64,000 bases of DNA from Lichenicoccus sp965213775 (lineage in GTDB: Bacteria > Pseudomonadota > Alphaproteobacteria > Acetobacterales > Acetobacteraceae). Of the stretch, positions 51,188 to 59,910 are shown one piece after another. The stretch is taken from positions 1,426,001-1,490,000 of the forward strand of contig CBDCAC010000004.1 of assembly GCA_965213775.1 (NCBI GenBank), in the 5' to 3' direction. The position numbers and the translations under genes were made by a program. The notes below the pieces were generated by a model. It was given only the letters and a program-made list of their open reading frames with translations, was not told the origin of the DNA and searched no databases. Numbering within the stretch: the stretch's first letter is position 1; each line of letters opens with the position of its first letter.

Positions 51188-54163
51188 CTACTCCTGGAGA
51201 GGTCGACCGCCTGACCTCTCGGCTCGGCGTTTTTCTACACGATCCGCCCCCGGTCCGCGACCGGCTTCTGGCGCGGCCGGCCCGCGGCCCGCCCCGGCCG
51301 CGATGAAGCGCTCGGCGAGCGGCGAGCTCGAGAAGACGCAGGCGAAGCCGCGCAGCACCGCCGCCGGTTCCGCCGCCGCGGCCGCCAGCCGCACCACCCG
51401 GCCGTCCAGGAACCAGACCTGGCGCCTGCAGAGCTGGAACGCCGCCTGGCCGCCGGTCACCACGATGACGCCGATGTCGTACGCGCCATCCGTCCACTTC
51501 CCCGCCAGCCGCATCTCGGCCGCGTAGCCGGAACGCAGCGGCGCCTCGGGATGGATGGCCCGCACGTCCGCGCGCGGCTGCCGCCCGGCCTCGAGGAACA
51601 TCACGTGCCGCAAGCCGCGATGGATCAGGCAGACGAACACCTGTCCGGCCTGGCTGGAGCCTGGCCGGAACACCCAGCCGGTGATGCTGAACCGGTCCAC
51701 CGGCTCGAATGCGGCCGCCCCGGGCACCTCGTCGTCGTCGGCGAGCGGATCGGTCTCCTCGCCGCAGACCGCGTCCACGTAGGCACGGCAGCGCTGGACC
51801 GATGCCCATTGGACGATGCTCTGCGGCAGGTCGAGCTTCGGGCCGCCACTGGGCAGGGCGTCGAGAATGCCGCGCGGTGCGGCGATCTGCTTCCAGCTGC
51901 GCGTCGCCAGCAGGTGCAGCTGGCCGACATCGAGCCCGAGCGGCCGGGCGGTCGCCAGCCGCGCCTGCGGCGCCAGCGCCCGGTACTCCTCCACGATACG
52001 CGCCGCGTACCCGTCGGCGTCGGCCCAGAGATGCGGTCCGATGCCGCGCCGCAGCGTCTCGCGCAGGGGGGCATTGGCGCGCAGCATCTCCAGCAGGTCC
52101 AGCACCGCGCTGGCGTCGCCGACCCGCACCTTGAAGCCGTCGACGCCGTGGCTGACCCGCTCCCCCAGCGCCCCGATATCGGTGACGATCGGGATCAGCC
52201 CGGCCTGCCAGACCTCGGACAGCGAGATGCACCAGGTCTCCGGCCAGATCGACAGGTGCAGCGCGACCTGCCCCTGGAACAGCGGCAGTTCCCCGGGCGG
52301 GTAGCGGCCGTGATAGGTGACGCGTGCGCCGAGTGCGTGCAGCACCTCGTGGTAGTGCGGCTCCGCCAGGCCGAGGATGTGGAACCGGAACAGATGCGGG
52401 GCCGCCGCCTCGATCACCTGCAGCACGGTGTCCGCACCCTTGATGCGCAGGAAATTGCCCACCACCACCACGTCGAGCACGTCCAGGTCGGCGCTGCGGC
52501 GCTGCGGCGTGGCGGCCGCGGGCGGCAGCGGGCGCGCGGGTGCCGGAATGCCCATCACCAGGCGGCGGATGGCCCGCGTCTGAGGATAGATCCGCAGCAC
52601 CAGATCCTCGGATTGGCGCGAGCCGAACAGCAGCAGGTCGATGGCGCCCAGCACCTGCTCCATGAAGCCGCGACGCTGCTGCTGCGCTCCGGCCGGCAGG
52701 CCTTCCGCCCGCCCCAGGCAGATCGTGCAGGCGCTGATCGAGCGGTTGCCGATGTCGCAGAACTTCTGCTCGTGGTCGAGCAGGTTGTAGCGGGCGCAGA
52801 CCAGGAAGAAATCGTGCACCGACAGCAGCGTGCCGACGCCGCTGGCGCGCGCGATCAGCGGCAGCGACGCCGCGTGATGGCCGAGATGCTGGAAATGCAC
52901 CACGTCGACGTCGTAGCCGGTCAGCACGTCGGAGAAGTGCGCCTCCTCGAACGGATCGCACAGCACGTCCAGCCAGCCGATCGCCTCGCCGTCGAAGCGC
53001 TCCAGGGTGGCGCCGCGGGCGTCAAGCAGCCGGCAGCCATCGTCGCCGCGCGTCCAGAACAGCACCTCGACCTCGTGCTCGAGCTGGCTGCACAGCATCT
53101 GCTGGTAGACCTCGACGCCGCCCCACACCTGGTCGTGGATCGTCGAGTGCGTGCACATCAGCACCCGCAGCCGGCGCGCGCCTGCCGCAGCGAGTGTCGT
53201 CGCCATCGGCGGCGGATCGGCCGCGTCGAGCGAGAGCTCCAGCAGGCGGCGCAGCCGGTGCTCGTAGCCGTGCGCGGCCAGCACCGAGCGCTGCGCCAGG
53301 TGCGCCAGCGCGTCGCGCAGCTTAGGGTCGGCCAGCACGTCGCCGATCCGCGTGACCAGCCCCTCGCGGCGCGCCAGCAGGATCCCGTCGATGACGTCGA
53401 ATCGCGTCGCCGGCAGCCCCTCGGGATGCTGCACCACCTGCGCGGTGCCGGCCAGGCCGAGCTCGAACAGGCGCGGCCCGGGTGCGGTGGCGAGACCCGA
53501 GGCGCCGTGGCTGGCATAGTCGCGGAACAGGGTCAGCGTCACCCGGCTGGCGTTGGCGAAACCCACGAAGGCCTCGTGGCTGATCGGCCGCGTGATCGCG
53601 CGCGACGCGATCTGCGGCGGCAGCGGCGGCAGATACTCGTTGGTCGGGCAGACCAGCTTCATCGAGGCGTCCGGGAACGCCTCGATCACCGCTCGCAGCG
53701 TCGCGATGCGGTTCGGCCACATGGTGCCGGCGAAGAAGATGTCGTGGCGCAGCTTCGCGTCGGGCAGCACTTCGCGATGGTGCAGCATCCGGCTCGCCGC
53801 CAGCGGCAGGTAGTGGCCGCGGCCGCCATAGGCGGCGACGCAGGACGGGTCGTTGGTGAACACGAGGTCGAACAGCCTCGCACTGGCGAGGTTGTAGTCC
53901 AGCATGAACGGGTCCTCGAAGACCCACAGCACGACGCGCCGGAACGCGGGCTTCACCCGCGCGATCAGCCCGGCATTCAGCCGCTGGCCGTCGATGCACA
54001 GCAGCAGCGCGTGCGCGCCGCTCGCGGCCTCCCGCGCCAGGGTCCGCTCGTCGACCCGCAGCACCCCGTCGCCACCGACCAGGGTGCGCAGCGCCGCCTC
54101 GACCGCCAGGGTGAGGTAGGCGTTGGGGTTGCGCGTCGCGTTGGTGTTGTAGAGCAGGATCAC
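51188..54163 (-). CDS. Composite glycosyltransferase: CgeB-like + GT4 + one beta module
   Basis: This paralogue of the protein encoded at 44005-47427 has 991 residues and begins at a GTG that overlaps the small CgeB-like gene (GTGA). The N-terminal CgeB-like part has FEDPFMLDYN, GHYLPLAAS, FFAGTMWPNRI and APGPRLFELGLAGTAQVV. The GT4 part has RVLMCTHSTIHDQVWGGVEVY, CDIGNRSISACTIC, VVGNFLRIKGADTVL and LHLSIWPETWCISLSEVWQAGLIPIVTDIG. Unlike its sister it has only one GWxFxPG beta module (ITGWVFRPGSSQAGQVFV to APLRSGYAAEM) and ends in a Gly/Arg-rich tail. The frame stays open upstream only as a shadow. It shows far more synonymous than amino-acid-motif change against its sister, so the duplication is old. 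Confidence 0.8.
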   Translation of the reverse strand: MILLYNTNATRNPNAYLTLAVEAALRTLVGGDGVLRVDERTLAREAASGAHALLLCIDGQRLNAGLIARVKPAFRRVVLWVFEDPFMLDYNLASARLFDLVFTNDPSCVAAYGGRGHYLPLAASRMLHHREVLPDAKLRHDIFFAGTMWPNRIATLRAVIEAFPDASMKLVCPTNEYLPPLPPQIASRAITRPISHEAFVGFANASRVTLTLFRDYASHGASGLATAPGPRLFELGLAGTAQVVQHPEGLPATRFDVIDGILLARREGLVTRIGDVLADPKLRDALAHLAQRSVLAAHGYEHRLRRLLELSLDAADPPPMATTLAAAGARRLRVLMCTHSTIHDQVWGGVEVYQQMLCSQLEHEVEVLFWTRGDDGCRLLDARGATLERFDGEAIGWLDVLCDPFEEAHFSDVLTGYDVDVVHFQHLGHHAASLPLIARASGVGTLLSVHDFFLVCARYNLLDHEQKFCDIGNRSISACTICLGRAEGLPAGAQQQRRGFMEQVLGAIDLLLFGSRQSEDLVLRIYPQTRAIRRLVMGIPAPARPLPPAAATPQRRSADLDVLDVVVVGNFLRIKGADTVLQVIEAAAPHLFRFHILGLAEPHYHEVLHALGARVTYHGRYPPGELPLFQGQVALHLSIWPETWCISLSEVWQAGLIPIVTDIGALGERVSHGVDGFKVRVGDASAVLDLLEMLRANAPLRETLRRGIGPHLWADADGYAARIVEEYRALAPQARLATARPLGLDVGQLHLLATRSWKQIAAPRGILDALPSGGPKLDLPQSIVQWASVQRCRAYVDAVCGEETDPLADDDEVPGAAAFEPVDRFSITGWVFRPGSSQAGQVFVCLIHRGLRHVMFLEAGRQPRADVRAIHPEAPLRSGYAAEMRLAGKWTDGAYDIGVIVVTGGQAAFQLCRRQVWFLDGRVVRLAAAAAEPAAVLRGFACVFSSSPLAERFIAAGAGRGPAAPEAGRGPGADRVEKRRAERSGGRPLQE

Positions 54164-55182
54164 AGCAGACCTTCGCCGACCAGCGTCTCGACCAGCTGCC
54201 GGGCCCGCCGCGCGTAGCTGTGGTCCGCCAGCGCCCGCCGCTGCGCCCGCGCCGCGGTCTCGGTGCGCAGCGCGTCGGCCTGCACGAAGCGGTCGAGCAG
54301 CCGCTGGAACTCGAGCGCGCCGGAGAAGCCGGGGACCTCGTCCTCCTCGAAATAATCGCGGATCTCGGGCGAATCCTCGTGGAACAGCTGCATCCCGCCC
54401 GCCATCGCCGCCTCGAAGGTGCGGGGTCCCGGTGTCGAGGCGGCGATCTGATAGCGCGCGTTCTCGAAGTTCAGGCTGCGGCCTAGGTTGAGGACGATCT
54501 TCGAGCGCGCGTAGAGCTCGATCAGCCGGGCCTTGTCGACGCGCTGTTCGGAAAACCCCGCCTCGCCGCCCCAGCCCGGACCGATCACCGAGAGCTTCAG
54601 GCCGCGCAGCGCCGGCATCAGGGCCGCGATGATCTCGCGCCGGTTGGCGAAGGCGACGCCGCAGAACAGCACGTCGACCGGACGCGCGGCATCGCACTCG
54701 ATCGCCACGTGATGGCGGCGCGGGCAGCCGGCGAGCGGCAGGTGGAACACCCTGGAATGGTCGTAGAACCGCCTAGTCCAGCGGTCGCAGGTGAAGATGG
54801 CGTCGAAATGCCGCTCGATCCGGTAGCTGGCATCCTTCTCGTAGGGATCCTCGGTGGCCCAGAACGCGCAGACCGCGCCGGCGGCGCGCGCGATGCGCGA
54901 CGCCTCGCCGAAATAGGCCGCCTCGGGCAGGTAGGAACCGACGCACAGCAGCAGGTCCGGCCGGATCGCCGCGATCGCGGCAGCGGCGCCGTCCAGGCTG
55001 GCGCAGGAGACGCGCGGCGCGGAGAGGTACTCGATCCAGCCGTCGCGGATCGAGCTACGGATCGAGGCGTTGGCCTGCGACTCGAGCGGCGCCTCGCCGC
55101 AGATGAGGACCTTCAGGTCGTGCGGTGCGGCTCGAGCCGACGAAGCGTCCTGCACGCGTGCCTCCATCCTCCCATCGCCCAT
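54160..55182 (-). CDS. CgeB-like glycosyltransferase family protein, copy 2
   Basis: This protein of 340 residues is a paralogue of the product of 47424-48383. Shared segments include LESQANASIRSSIRDGWIEYL, FWATEDPYEKDASYRIERHFDAIFTCDRW, FHLPLAGCPRRHHV, DVLFCGVAFANRREII, GPGWGGEAGFSEQRVDKARLIELYARSKIVLNLGRSLNFEN and TPGPRTFEAAMAGGMQLFHED. An ATG at 55167 is an alternative start. It is the first gene of the minus-strand glycan operon. The gap of 260 bases to the divergent glycosyltransferase gene should hold both promoters. Confidence 0.8.
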   Translation of the reverse strand: MGDGRMEARVQDASSARAAPHDLKVLICGEAPLESQANASIRSSIRDGWIEYLSAPRVSCASLDGAAAAIAAIRPDLLLCVGSYLPEAAYFGEASRIARAAGAVCAFWATEDPYEKDASYRIERHFDAIFTCDRWTRRFYDHSRVFHLPLAGCPRRHHVAIECDAARPVDVLFCGVAFANRREIIAALMPALRGLKLSVIGPGWGGEAGFSEQRVDKARLIELYARSKIVLNLGRSLNFENARYQIAASTPGPRTFEAAMAGGMQLFHEDSPEIRDYFEEDEVPGFSGALEFQRLLDRFVQADALRTETAARAQRRALADHSYARRARQLVETLVGEGLL

Positions 55183-55442
55183 ACTGCTCGATGCGCGAGC
55201 CTATCGCCGCGCGCGCCCGATGGGGAGGGCGCACCGGCGCGAGGTCGGCGCCCGGCGTATCGCGCAATGAGGATGACGCGCAAGACATCACGGTATCGTG
55301 ACGATAAGCGGCGGATAAGCATCCGGTGGCCGCGATCGCCCTCTGTCATTGTACAGGATAAATAATCTGCCGCATCTCCAAGACGCGAAATCCGCTGTCT
55401 CGGTCTGTGAGACAGACAAACGATAAGGAGACGATTCGCGAG

Positions 55443-56312
55443 ATGAAATGGTACTTCTCGATCACCGAGGAGACGCTCACCGCGGACGAGGATCACGGTT
55501 TCGTCGACATGATCAGGGTGGCGGTGGCGTCGGCGCAGCTCAACACGTCGTTGCGCCCGCATCTGCTCTACGACGGCAGCGAGAGCGCCTTTACCGACGA
55601 GATGCGCGCCGCCGGCGTCACCGTCATCCGCCACCGCATCTCCTTCTACGACCAGCTGCAACGCGCCCAGCAGAGGCTGCGTCCGGACTGGCCGGATTAC
55701 ATGCGGACCGCGGCCGGCGCGTTCCAGAGGCTCGATATCCCCAACGTCGAGACCAAGGAGGAGTTTATCCTCTACACCGACTGCGACGTCATGTTCCTCG
55801 CCGATCCGGCGCTGGATAGTTTCCGTCCCGCGACCTTCGCGGTGGCGTCGCAGTTCGATCTCTACGGACATCACAAGGAGCTCAACTCCGGCGTCATACT
55901 GATGAATGTCAGGCGCCTGCGGGCCGACCTGCCGGCGATGCTCGATTTTGCCTGCGACATGCTGCACACCCTGCACGGCTACGATCAGGAGTTCCTGCGC
56001 GTCTTCTACAACGGCAAGTGGGATCCGCTGTCGCCCAAGTACAACTGGAAGCCGTACTGGGGCGTCGACCCGATGGCGCGGGTGGTGCACTTCCACGGCC
56101 CCAAGCCGGTCGCGGCGCACAAGCTGATCGAGGACGAGAGCTACCGCCACGACGATCCGGTGTTCCAGGACTGGCGCAACCTGTTCTTCCAGCATCCCGA
56201 CGGCTACCGCTTCTACGTGGATCTCTGGAACCGCTTCAGGCTGTCGCCGCCTCAGGCGCGACGCGCCGCACCCGCCGCCGGGCGCGACCGGGCGCCGCTC
56301 TGGATTTCCTGA
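55443..56312 (+). CDS. Stand-alone glycosyltransferase related to the fusion protein C-terminus
   Basis: This protein of 289 residues aligns along its length with residues 609-877 of the fusion encoded at 48547-51180: MKWYFSITEETL against AKWYFAITRTTL, YTDCDVMFLA (Asp113 and Asp115 as DxD), NWKPYWGVDP, VHFHGPKPVAAHKL and DDPVFQDWRNLFF. The ATG at 55443 has AAGGAG upstream and matches the paralogue boundary; a GTG at 55407 is possible. It is probably a GT-A fold nucleotide-sugar transferase of the GT8-like type. It is transcribed divergently from the main glycan operon and followed by an SGNH-like gene. Confidence 0.8.
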   Translation: MKWYFSITEETLTADEDHGFVDMIRVAVASAQLNTSLRPHLLYDGSESAFTDEMRAAGVTVIRHRISFYDQLQRAQQRLRPDWPDYMRTAAGAFQRLDIPNVETKEEFILYTDCDVMFLADPALDSFRPATFAVASQFDLYGHHKELNSGVILMNVRRLRADLPAMLDFACDMLHTLHGYDQEFLRVFYNGKWDPLSPKYNWKPYWGVDPMARVVHFHGPKPVAAHKLIEDESYRHDDPVFQDWRNLFFQHPDGYRFYVDLWNRFRLSPPQARRAAPAAGRDRAPLWIS

Positions 56313-56381
56313 CCTCGCGGTCTATGGTGCCCGTCGCGTTCGGAGCTCACGGGTAGCGGACATGGGTGCAAGGAATGCGCG

Positions 56382-57554
56382 GTGCGGCGCGGCCTACGGC
56401 GTGCGGCACCCGCTGCGCAGGCTCTCCGGCCGCCGCCGGCTTCGGCCGTGAGCGGCAGCCCCGACGAGGAGATCGTCGCGGCGTGGCTGGAGCCGGTCAG
56501 CCTGCGCGACATGCTGGCGGCACTTCACGAGGCCGGCTTCTCCGGCGACGTCTATCGCGCCTGCTTCGCCGACCTGAACGCGAACCTGGACGACGAGGAT
56601 GCCGGTGCGCTGCACTTCCTGCGCCACGGCTACGCCGAGAGCCGCATCTTCCCCGTGGCCCTGGACTTGGCCGGACTGGATCGCCTGCGCCGGCTCGGCG
56701 TGCGCAACCGCGTCTACCTGCAGAACCTGTTCGTCGCCCTGGCCACCGCCTGGACCGGCGCCACCATCCGCAGCGCCGCCGACCTGGCCACCTATGCCGC
56801 CGCCATCGAGCGGTTCCGCGGCATGGGTGCGCTGCCGCTGGTGATCCTGGGCGACCCGTTCGCCGGCCTCTATCGGCGCGGCGTTTCCGCGGGCGCCCGG
56901 TGGATCTGCCCGCTGGCGCTGGCGCCGCTCGCGGACGGCATCGGCGCGCTGTCGCGCATCGCGCCGCGGACGCTGCTGGCGACCGCGCCCGATCTCGACA
57001 TCGAGGCGATCCCGGTGCTGTGGAACTTCGGCCAGGTCGATATCGAGCAGGGCTACCCGTCGCATCGCCTGGGCCGGGAGCTCGGCCCCGGCGACGTGGA
57101 TGGCTTCCGCGACTTCGCCATGCCGCTCATCCAGGCCTATGGCCGCTTCCTGGCCGCCGCGGTGCCGGCCGAGGAACGCGCCCTGCACTGGATCGCCGGG
57201 GCGTTCCCCCCGGTCCCGCTGACCGAAGGGGGAGCCGAAACCCTGCTCGACCGCACCGGGATGCATCAATCGTTCAATGACTGGCTGGGACAGACGGCGG
57301 CCGATCTCGGCTTCAACGTCGTGCGCAACTTCGAGTGCTTCCTGGCCGGGCACGGCGTGGTCGATCCGGGCTATCTCGCCGAGCTGCGCGATACCCGGTC
57401 GCTGGATTATCACGCCGTGCACGGCGTGATCGCCACCTCGCTATGGTCCATCGTCGGGGCTCGCCGCCTCGCCGCGCCCTCGGGGGGCATGCGCGAGCAG
57501 TTCCAGCAGCTGCTCGAGGAGATCAGGCTGGTGCAGCTGGGTCAGGCAGGCTGA
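56382..57554 (+). CDS. Uncharacterised protein, SGNH-hydrolase-like, in glycan island
   Basis: This protein has 390 residues and no recognised family by direct reading. The segment LHFLRHGYAESRIF near residue 78 resembles a short motif seen in front of many glycan-modifying and glycosyltransferase proteins. Later VILGDPFAGLYRRGV stands where SGNH proteins have GDSH, IPVLWNFGQVDIEQGYPSHR resembles the GExDxR block, and LDYHAVHGVIATSLW could hold the C-terminal His. The catalytic serine is not conserved, so activity is uncertain. The GTG at 56382 has AAGGA upstream; a GTG at 56448 is an alternative. It is 69 bases downstream of a glycosyltransferase gene and probably co-transcribed. Confidence 0.55.
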   Translation: MRRGLRRAAPAAQALRPPPASAVSGSPDEEIVAAWLEPVSLRDMLAALHEAGFSGDVYRACFADLNANLDDEDAGALHFLRHGYAESRIFPVALDLAGLDRLRRLGVRNRVYLQNLFVALATAWTGATIRSAADLATYAAAIERFRGMGALPLVILGDPFAGLYRRGVSAGARWICPLALAPLADGIGALSRIAPRTLLATAPDLDIEAIPVLWNFGQVDIEQGYPSHRLGRELGPGDVDGFRDFAMPLIQAYGRFLAAAVPAEERALHWIAGAFPPVPLTEGGAETLLDRTGMHQSFNDWLGQTAADLGFNVVRNFECFLAGHGVVDPGYLAELRDTRSLDYHAVHGVIATSLWSIVGARRLAAPSGGMREQFQQLLEEIRLVQLGQAG

Positions 57555-57704
57555 AGCGGCGGCGGACTCCGCGCCGCCGCCCTTGTCGATCGCGTGCGGG
57601 CGGCGCAGTTACGCAAGGTCGGCCATGATGACGACGCGTCTGGAGCCTGCTGCCCTGGCGGCGGATCGGTCCCGGCGGTTCCTTACGAGCTTTCAGGAGA
57701 TGCA

Positions 57705-58766
57705 ATGTTCGACTGCACCGGATATGCCAGCCAGGCGGCTGACGCGAACCTGTCCCCGTTCCGCTTCGAGCGTCGCGATCCGGGACCCGAGGACGTGCGC
57801 ATCGACATCCACTATTGCGGCGTCTGCCACTCCGATCTGCACATGGCCCGCAACGAGTGGGGCGCCAGCGTGTTCCCGGTGGTCCCCGGACACGAGATCG
57901 TCGGCCGCGTGCACGCTGTCGGCGGCAACGTCACCCGGTTCCGCCAGGGCGACCTCGTGGGCGTCGGCTGCATGGTCGACAGCTGCAAGAGCTGCGCGAG
58001 CTGCCACGAAGGGCTCGAGCAGTACTGCGAGGGCGGCTTCACCGGCACCTACAACGATCCCGACAAGAAGACGCCGGGGCTGCGCACCTACGGCGGCTAC
58101 AGCAAGGCGGTGACCGTCGACCAGTCCTTCGTGCTGCGCATCCCCGCCAAGATGGATCTGGCCGCCGCGGCGCCGCTGCTGTGCGCGGGCATCACCACCT
58201 ATTCGCCGCTGCGGCACTGGCATGCCGGTCCGGGCAAGACGGTCGGCGTCGTCGGCCTCGGCGGTCTCGGCCACATGGCGGTCAAGCTCGCGCACGCGAT
58301 GGGTGCCGAGGTGACGCTGTTCACCACCTCGCCCGGCAAGGTCGAGGACGGACGCCGTCTGGGTGCCGATCACGTGGTCGTCTCCAAGGATGCCGACGCC
58401 ATGGCGGGCCAGGCGCGCCGCTTCGATCTCATCATCGACGCGGTGTCCGCCGACCACGACATCAACAGCTATCTCGCCCTGCTCAAGCGTGACGGCACCC
58501 TGGTGCAGGTCGGCGCGCCGGAGAAGCCGCTGGCGCTGGCGGTGTTCAGCATCATCAATCCGCGCCGCTACTTCGCCGGATCGCTGATCGGCGGCGTCGC
58601 CGAGACCCAGGAGATGCTGGATTTCTGCGCCGAGCACGGCATCGTCTGCGATATCGAGATGATCCGGATGGATCAGATCAACGACGCCTACGAGCGCATG
58701 CTGCGCAACGACGTGAAGTACCGGTTCGTGATCGACATCGCGACCCTGGAGCCGCAGGCGGCCTGA
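57705..58766 (+). CDS. NAD(P)-dependent zinc alcohol dehydrogenase (YahK/CAD type)
   Basis: This medium-chain dehydrogenase of 353 residues has catalytic zinc ligands Cys38 (CGVCHSD) and His63-Glu64 (GHE). The structural zinc cysteines are Cys94, 97, 100 and 108 in CKSCASCHEGLEQYC. The nucleotide-binding VGVVGLGGLGHMAVKLAHAMGAEV and IDAVSADHDINSYLALLKRDGTLVQVG are typical of the YahK/cinnamyl-alcohol-dehydrogenase subfamily, which reduces aldehydes with broad range and prefers NADPH. CAGGAG precedes the ATG at 57705. It is probably monocistronic; a strong bidirectional terminator follows. Confidence 0.92.
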   Translation: MFDCTGYASQAADANLSPFRFERRDPGPEDVRIDIHYCGVCHSDLHMARNEWGASVFPVVPGHEIVGRVHAVGGNVTRFRQGDLVGVGCMVDSCKSCASCHEGLEQYCEGGFTGTYNDPDKKTPGLRTYGGYSKAVTVDQSFVLRIPAKMDLAAAAPLLCAGITTYSPLRHWHAGPGKTVGVVGLGGLGHMAVKLAHAMGAEVTLFTTSPGKVEDGRRLGADHVVVSKDADAMAGQARRFDLIIDAVSADHDINSYLALLKRDGTLVQVGAPEKPLALAVFSIINPRRYFAGSLIGGVAETQEMLDFCAEHGIVCDIEMIRMDQINDAYERMLRNDVKYRFVIDIATLEPQAA

Positions 58767-58771
58767 TCAGG

Positions 58772-58802
58772 CGCGGGCCCGGCTCGCAAGGCCGGGCCCG
58801 CG
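58772..58802. terminator. Perfect 12-bp hairpin between convergent genes
   Basis: CGCGGGCCCGGC, loop TCGCAAG, GCCGGGCCCGCG. The hairpin fills the 41-base gap between the alcohol dehydrogenase stop and the convergent radical SAM stop, so it can end transcripts from both sides. It has no T-run, as is common in GC-rich genomes. Confidence 0.75.
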
Positions 58803-58807
58803 AGCGT

Positions 58808-59860
58808 TCAGGTCCAGTACAGCAGGCGTGCCGCCGGCAGCCGCCGCCTCAAGCTGGCCTCGATCGTCGCGCGCATCTCGGCCATCTCCTGCTTGGGGAA
58901 GACCCACTTCACCGAGCCGAACTTGGTCATCTTCCGCGCGCGCAGAACCTCGTCCATCTCCAGAGCACTCCCCGGATACCAGCCGGCGAGCACCTGCTTG
59001 GACTTGGGCGTGAAGCGGTGGGTGATGAGCTCGGCGGTGAGGTCGAGGCCGTCGATGCCGGCGAGTTCGGCCGCGATGTCGGCGAACAATCCGTCGTAGC
59101 CGGCCGCCCAGTCCGGCAGGCGCAGGATCGGCGCCACCGTCAGTCCCACCGGATAGCCGGCCTCGGCGACGGCGCGGAGCGCTGCCAGCCGCGCCTTCAT
59201 GCGCGGCGCCCCGCCCTCGTGCCGCTCGGCAGCGGTCGCGTTGACGGAGAAGCGGATGCGGGTGCGCCGATGATGAGCCAGGCCCAGCAGCGGGCCCACC
59301 GCGTCGAACTTGGTGGTGAAGCGCAGCTGCACCGGCGCGTCCCAGGCGCCGAAATGCGCGATGCAGGCCGCCAGGTGCCCCGTCAGGTGCTCGATCGAGA
59401 GCGGGTCGGTGTAGCAGGAGCACTCGAAGGTGGTGCCTTCCGCGGCGCGCTCGGCGGACAGCGAGGTGACGCGGCCCTGTCCGAGCGCGGCGGGCAGCTC
59501 GGCGAGGATCTCGGACAGGTTGGCGTAGGCGCGCACGATCGGCGGTCCGGCCAGGGAACCGGCAAGGTAACAGTAGGAGCAGTGCGCCGGACAGCCTTCG
59601 GCCAGGTCGAAGCGCCAGTCGGCGCTGGGGGGGATCGGCTGCAGGCGGCGCCGGCTGGCACTCGCGGTGACGATCGCCATGGTGGTCTTGGCGTCCCGGT
59701 AGGAGTCCGGCAGACCGGCGAGGCGGTCTGCCGGGAGGCGCACGATTTCCGCCCCGAGCGCCGCCGCGCGCTCCACCATGGCCTCGCCGATGGACAAGGC
59801 GAGAGCGGAGGGCGTGACCAGCACGCGACGGGGGATCCAGGGACGGGACACCGCTCCCAT
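58808..59860 (-). CDS. Spore photoproduct lyase-like radical SAM protein
   Basis: This radical SAM protein of 350 residues has the cluster motif CPAHCSYC (Cys90, Cys94, Cys97) and the SPL-family pattern WRFDLAEGCPAHCSYCYLAGSL, CSCYTDPLSIEHLTGHLAACI, LRFTTKFDAVGPLLGLAHHRRTRIRFSVNA and YPVGLTVAPILRLPDWAAGY. In Bacillus the family repairs the spore photoproduct. In non-sporulating alphaproteobacteria such proteins are widespread, with a DNA-repair role presumed. The ATG at 59860 fits the family; the open frame beyond it is only an alternative frame of the octapeptide gene. Confidence 0.85.
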   Translation of the reverse strand: MGAVSRPWIPRRVLVTPSALALSIGEAMVERAAALGAEIVRLPADRLAGLPDSYRDAKTTMAIVTASASRRRLQPIPPSADWRFDLAEGCPAHCSYCYLAGSLAGPPIVRAYANLSEILAELPAALGQGRVTSLSAERAAEGTTFECSCYTDPLSIEHLTGHLAACIAHFGAWDAPVQLRFTTKFDAVGPLLGLAHHRRTRIRFSVNATAAERHEGGAPRMKARLAALRAVAEAGYPVGLTVAPILRLPDWAAGYDGLFADIAAELAGIDGLDLTAELITHRFTPKSKQVLAGWYPGSALEMDEVLRARKMTKFGSVKWVFPKQEMAEMRATIEASLRRRLPAARLLYWT

Positions 59861-59910
59861 CTGGGGCGGCCGCCACGCGATGTCAGCCCGTGAGCCTGCG
59901 GGATGCCGCC

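Noticed and set aside
44005..57554. Classical capsule/O-antigen locus
   Set aside because: No Wzx, Wzy, Wza/Wzc, initiating phosphosugar transferase or sugar-nucleotide synthesis genes are visible in the window; the flanks beyond 64 kb are unknown.
58808..59860. Evidence of sporulation from the spore-photolyase-like gene
   Set aside because: Such radical SAM proteins are widespread in non-sporulating alphaproteobacteria, and nothing else here relates to spores.
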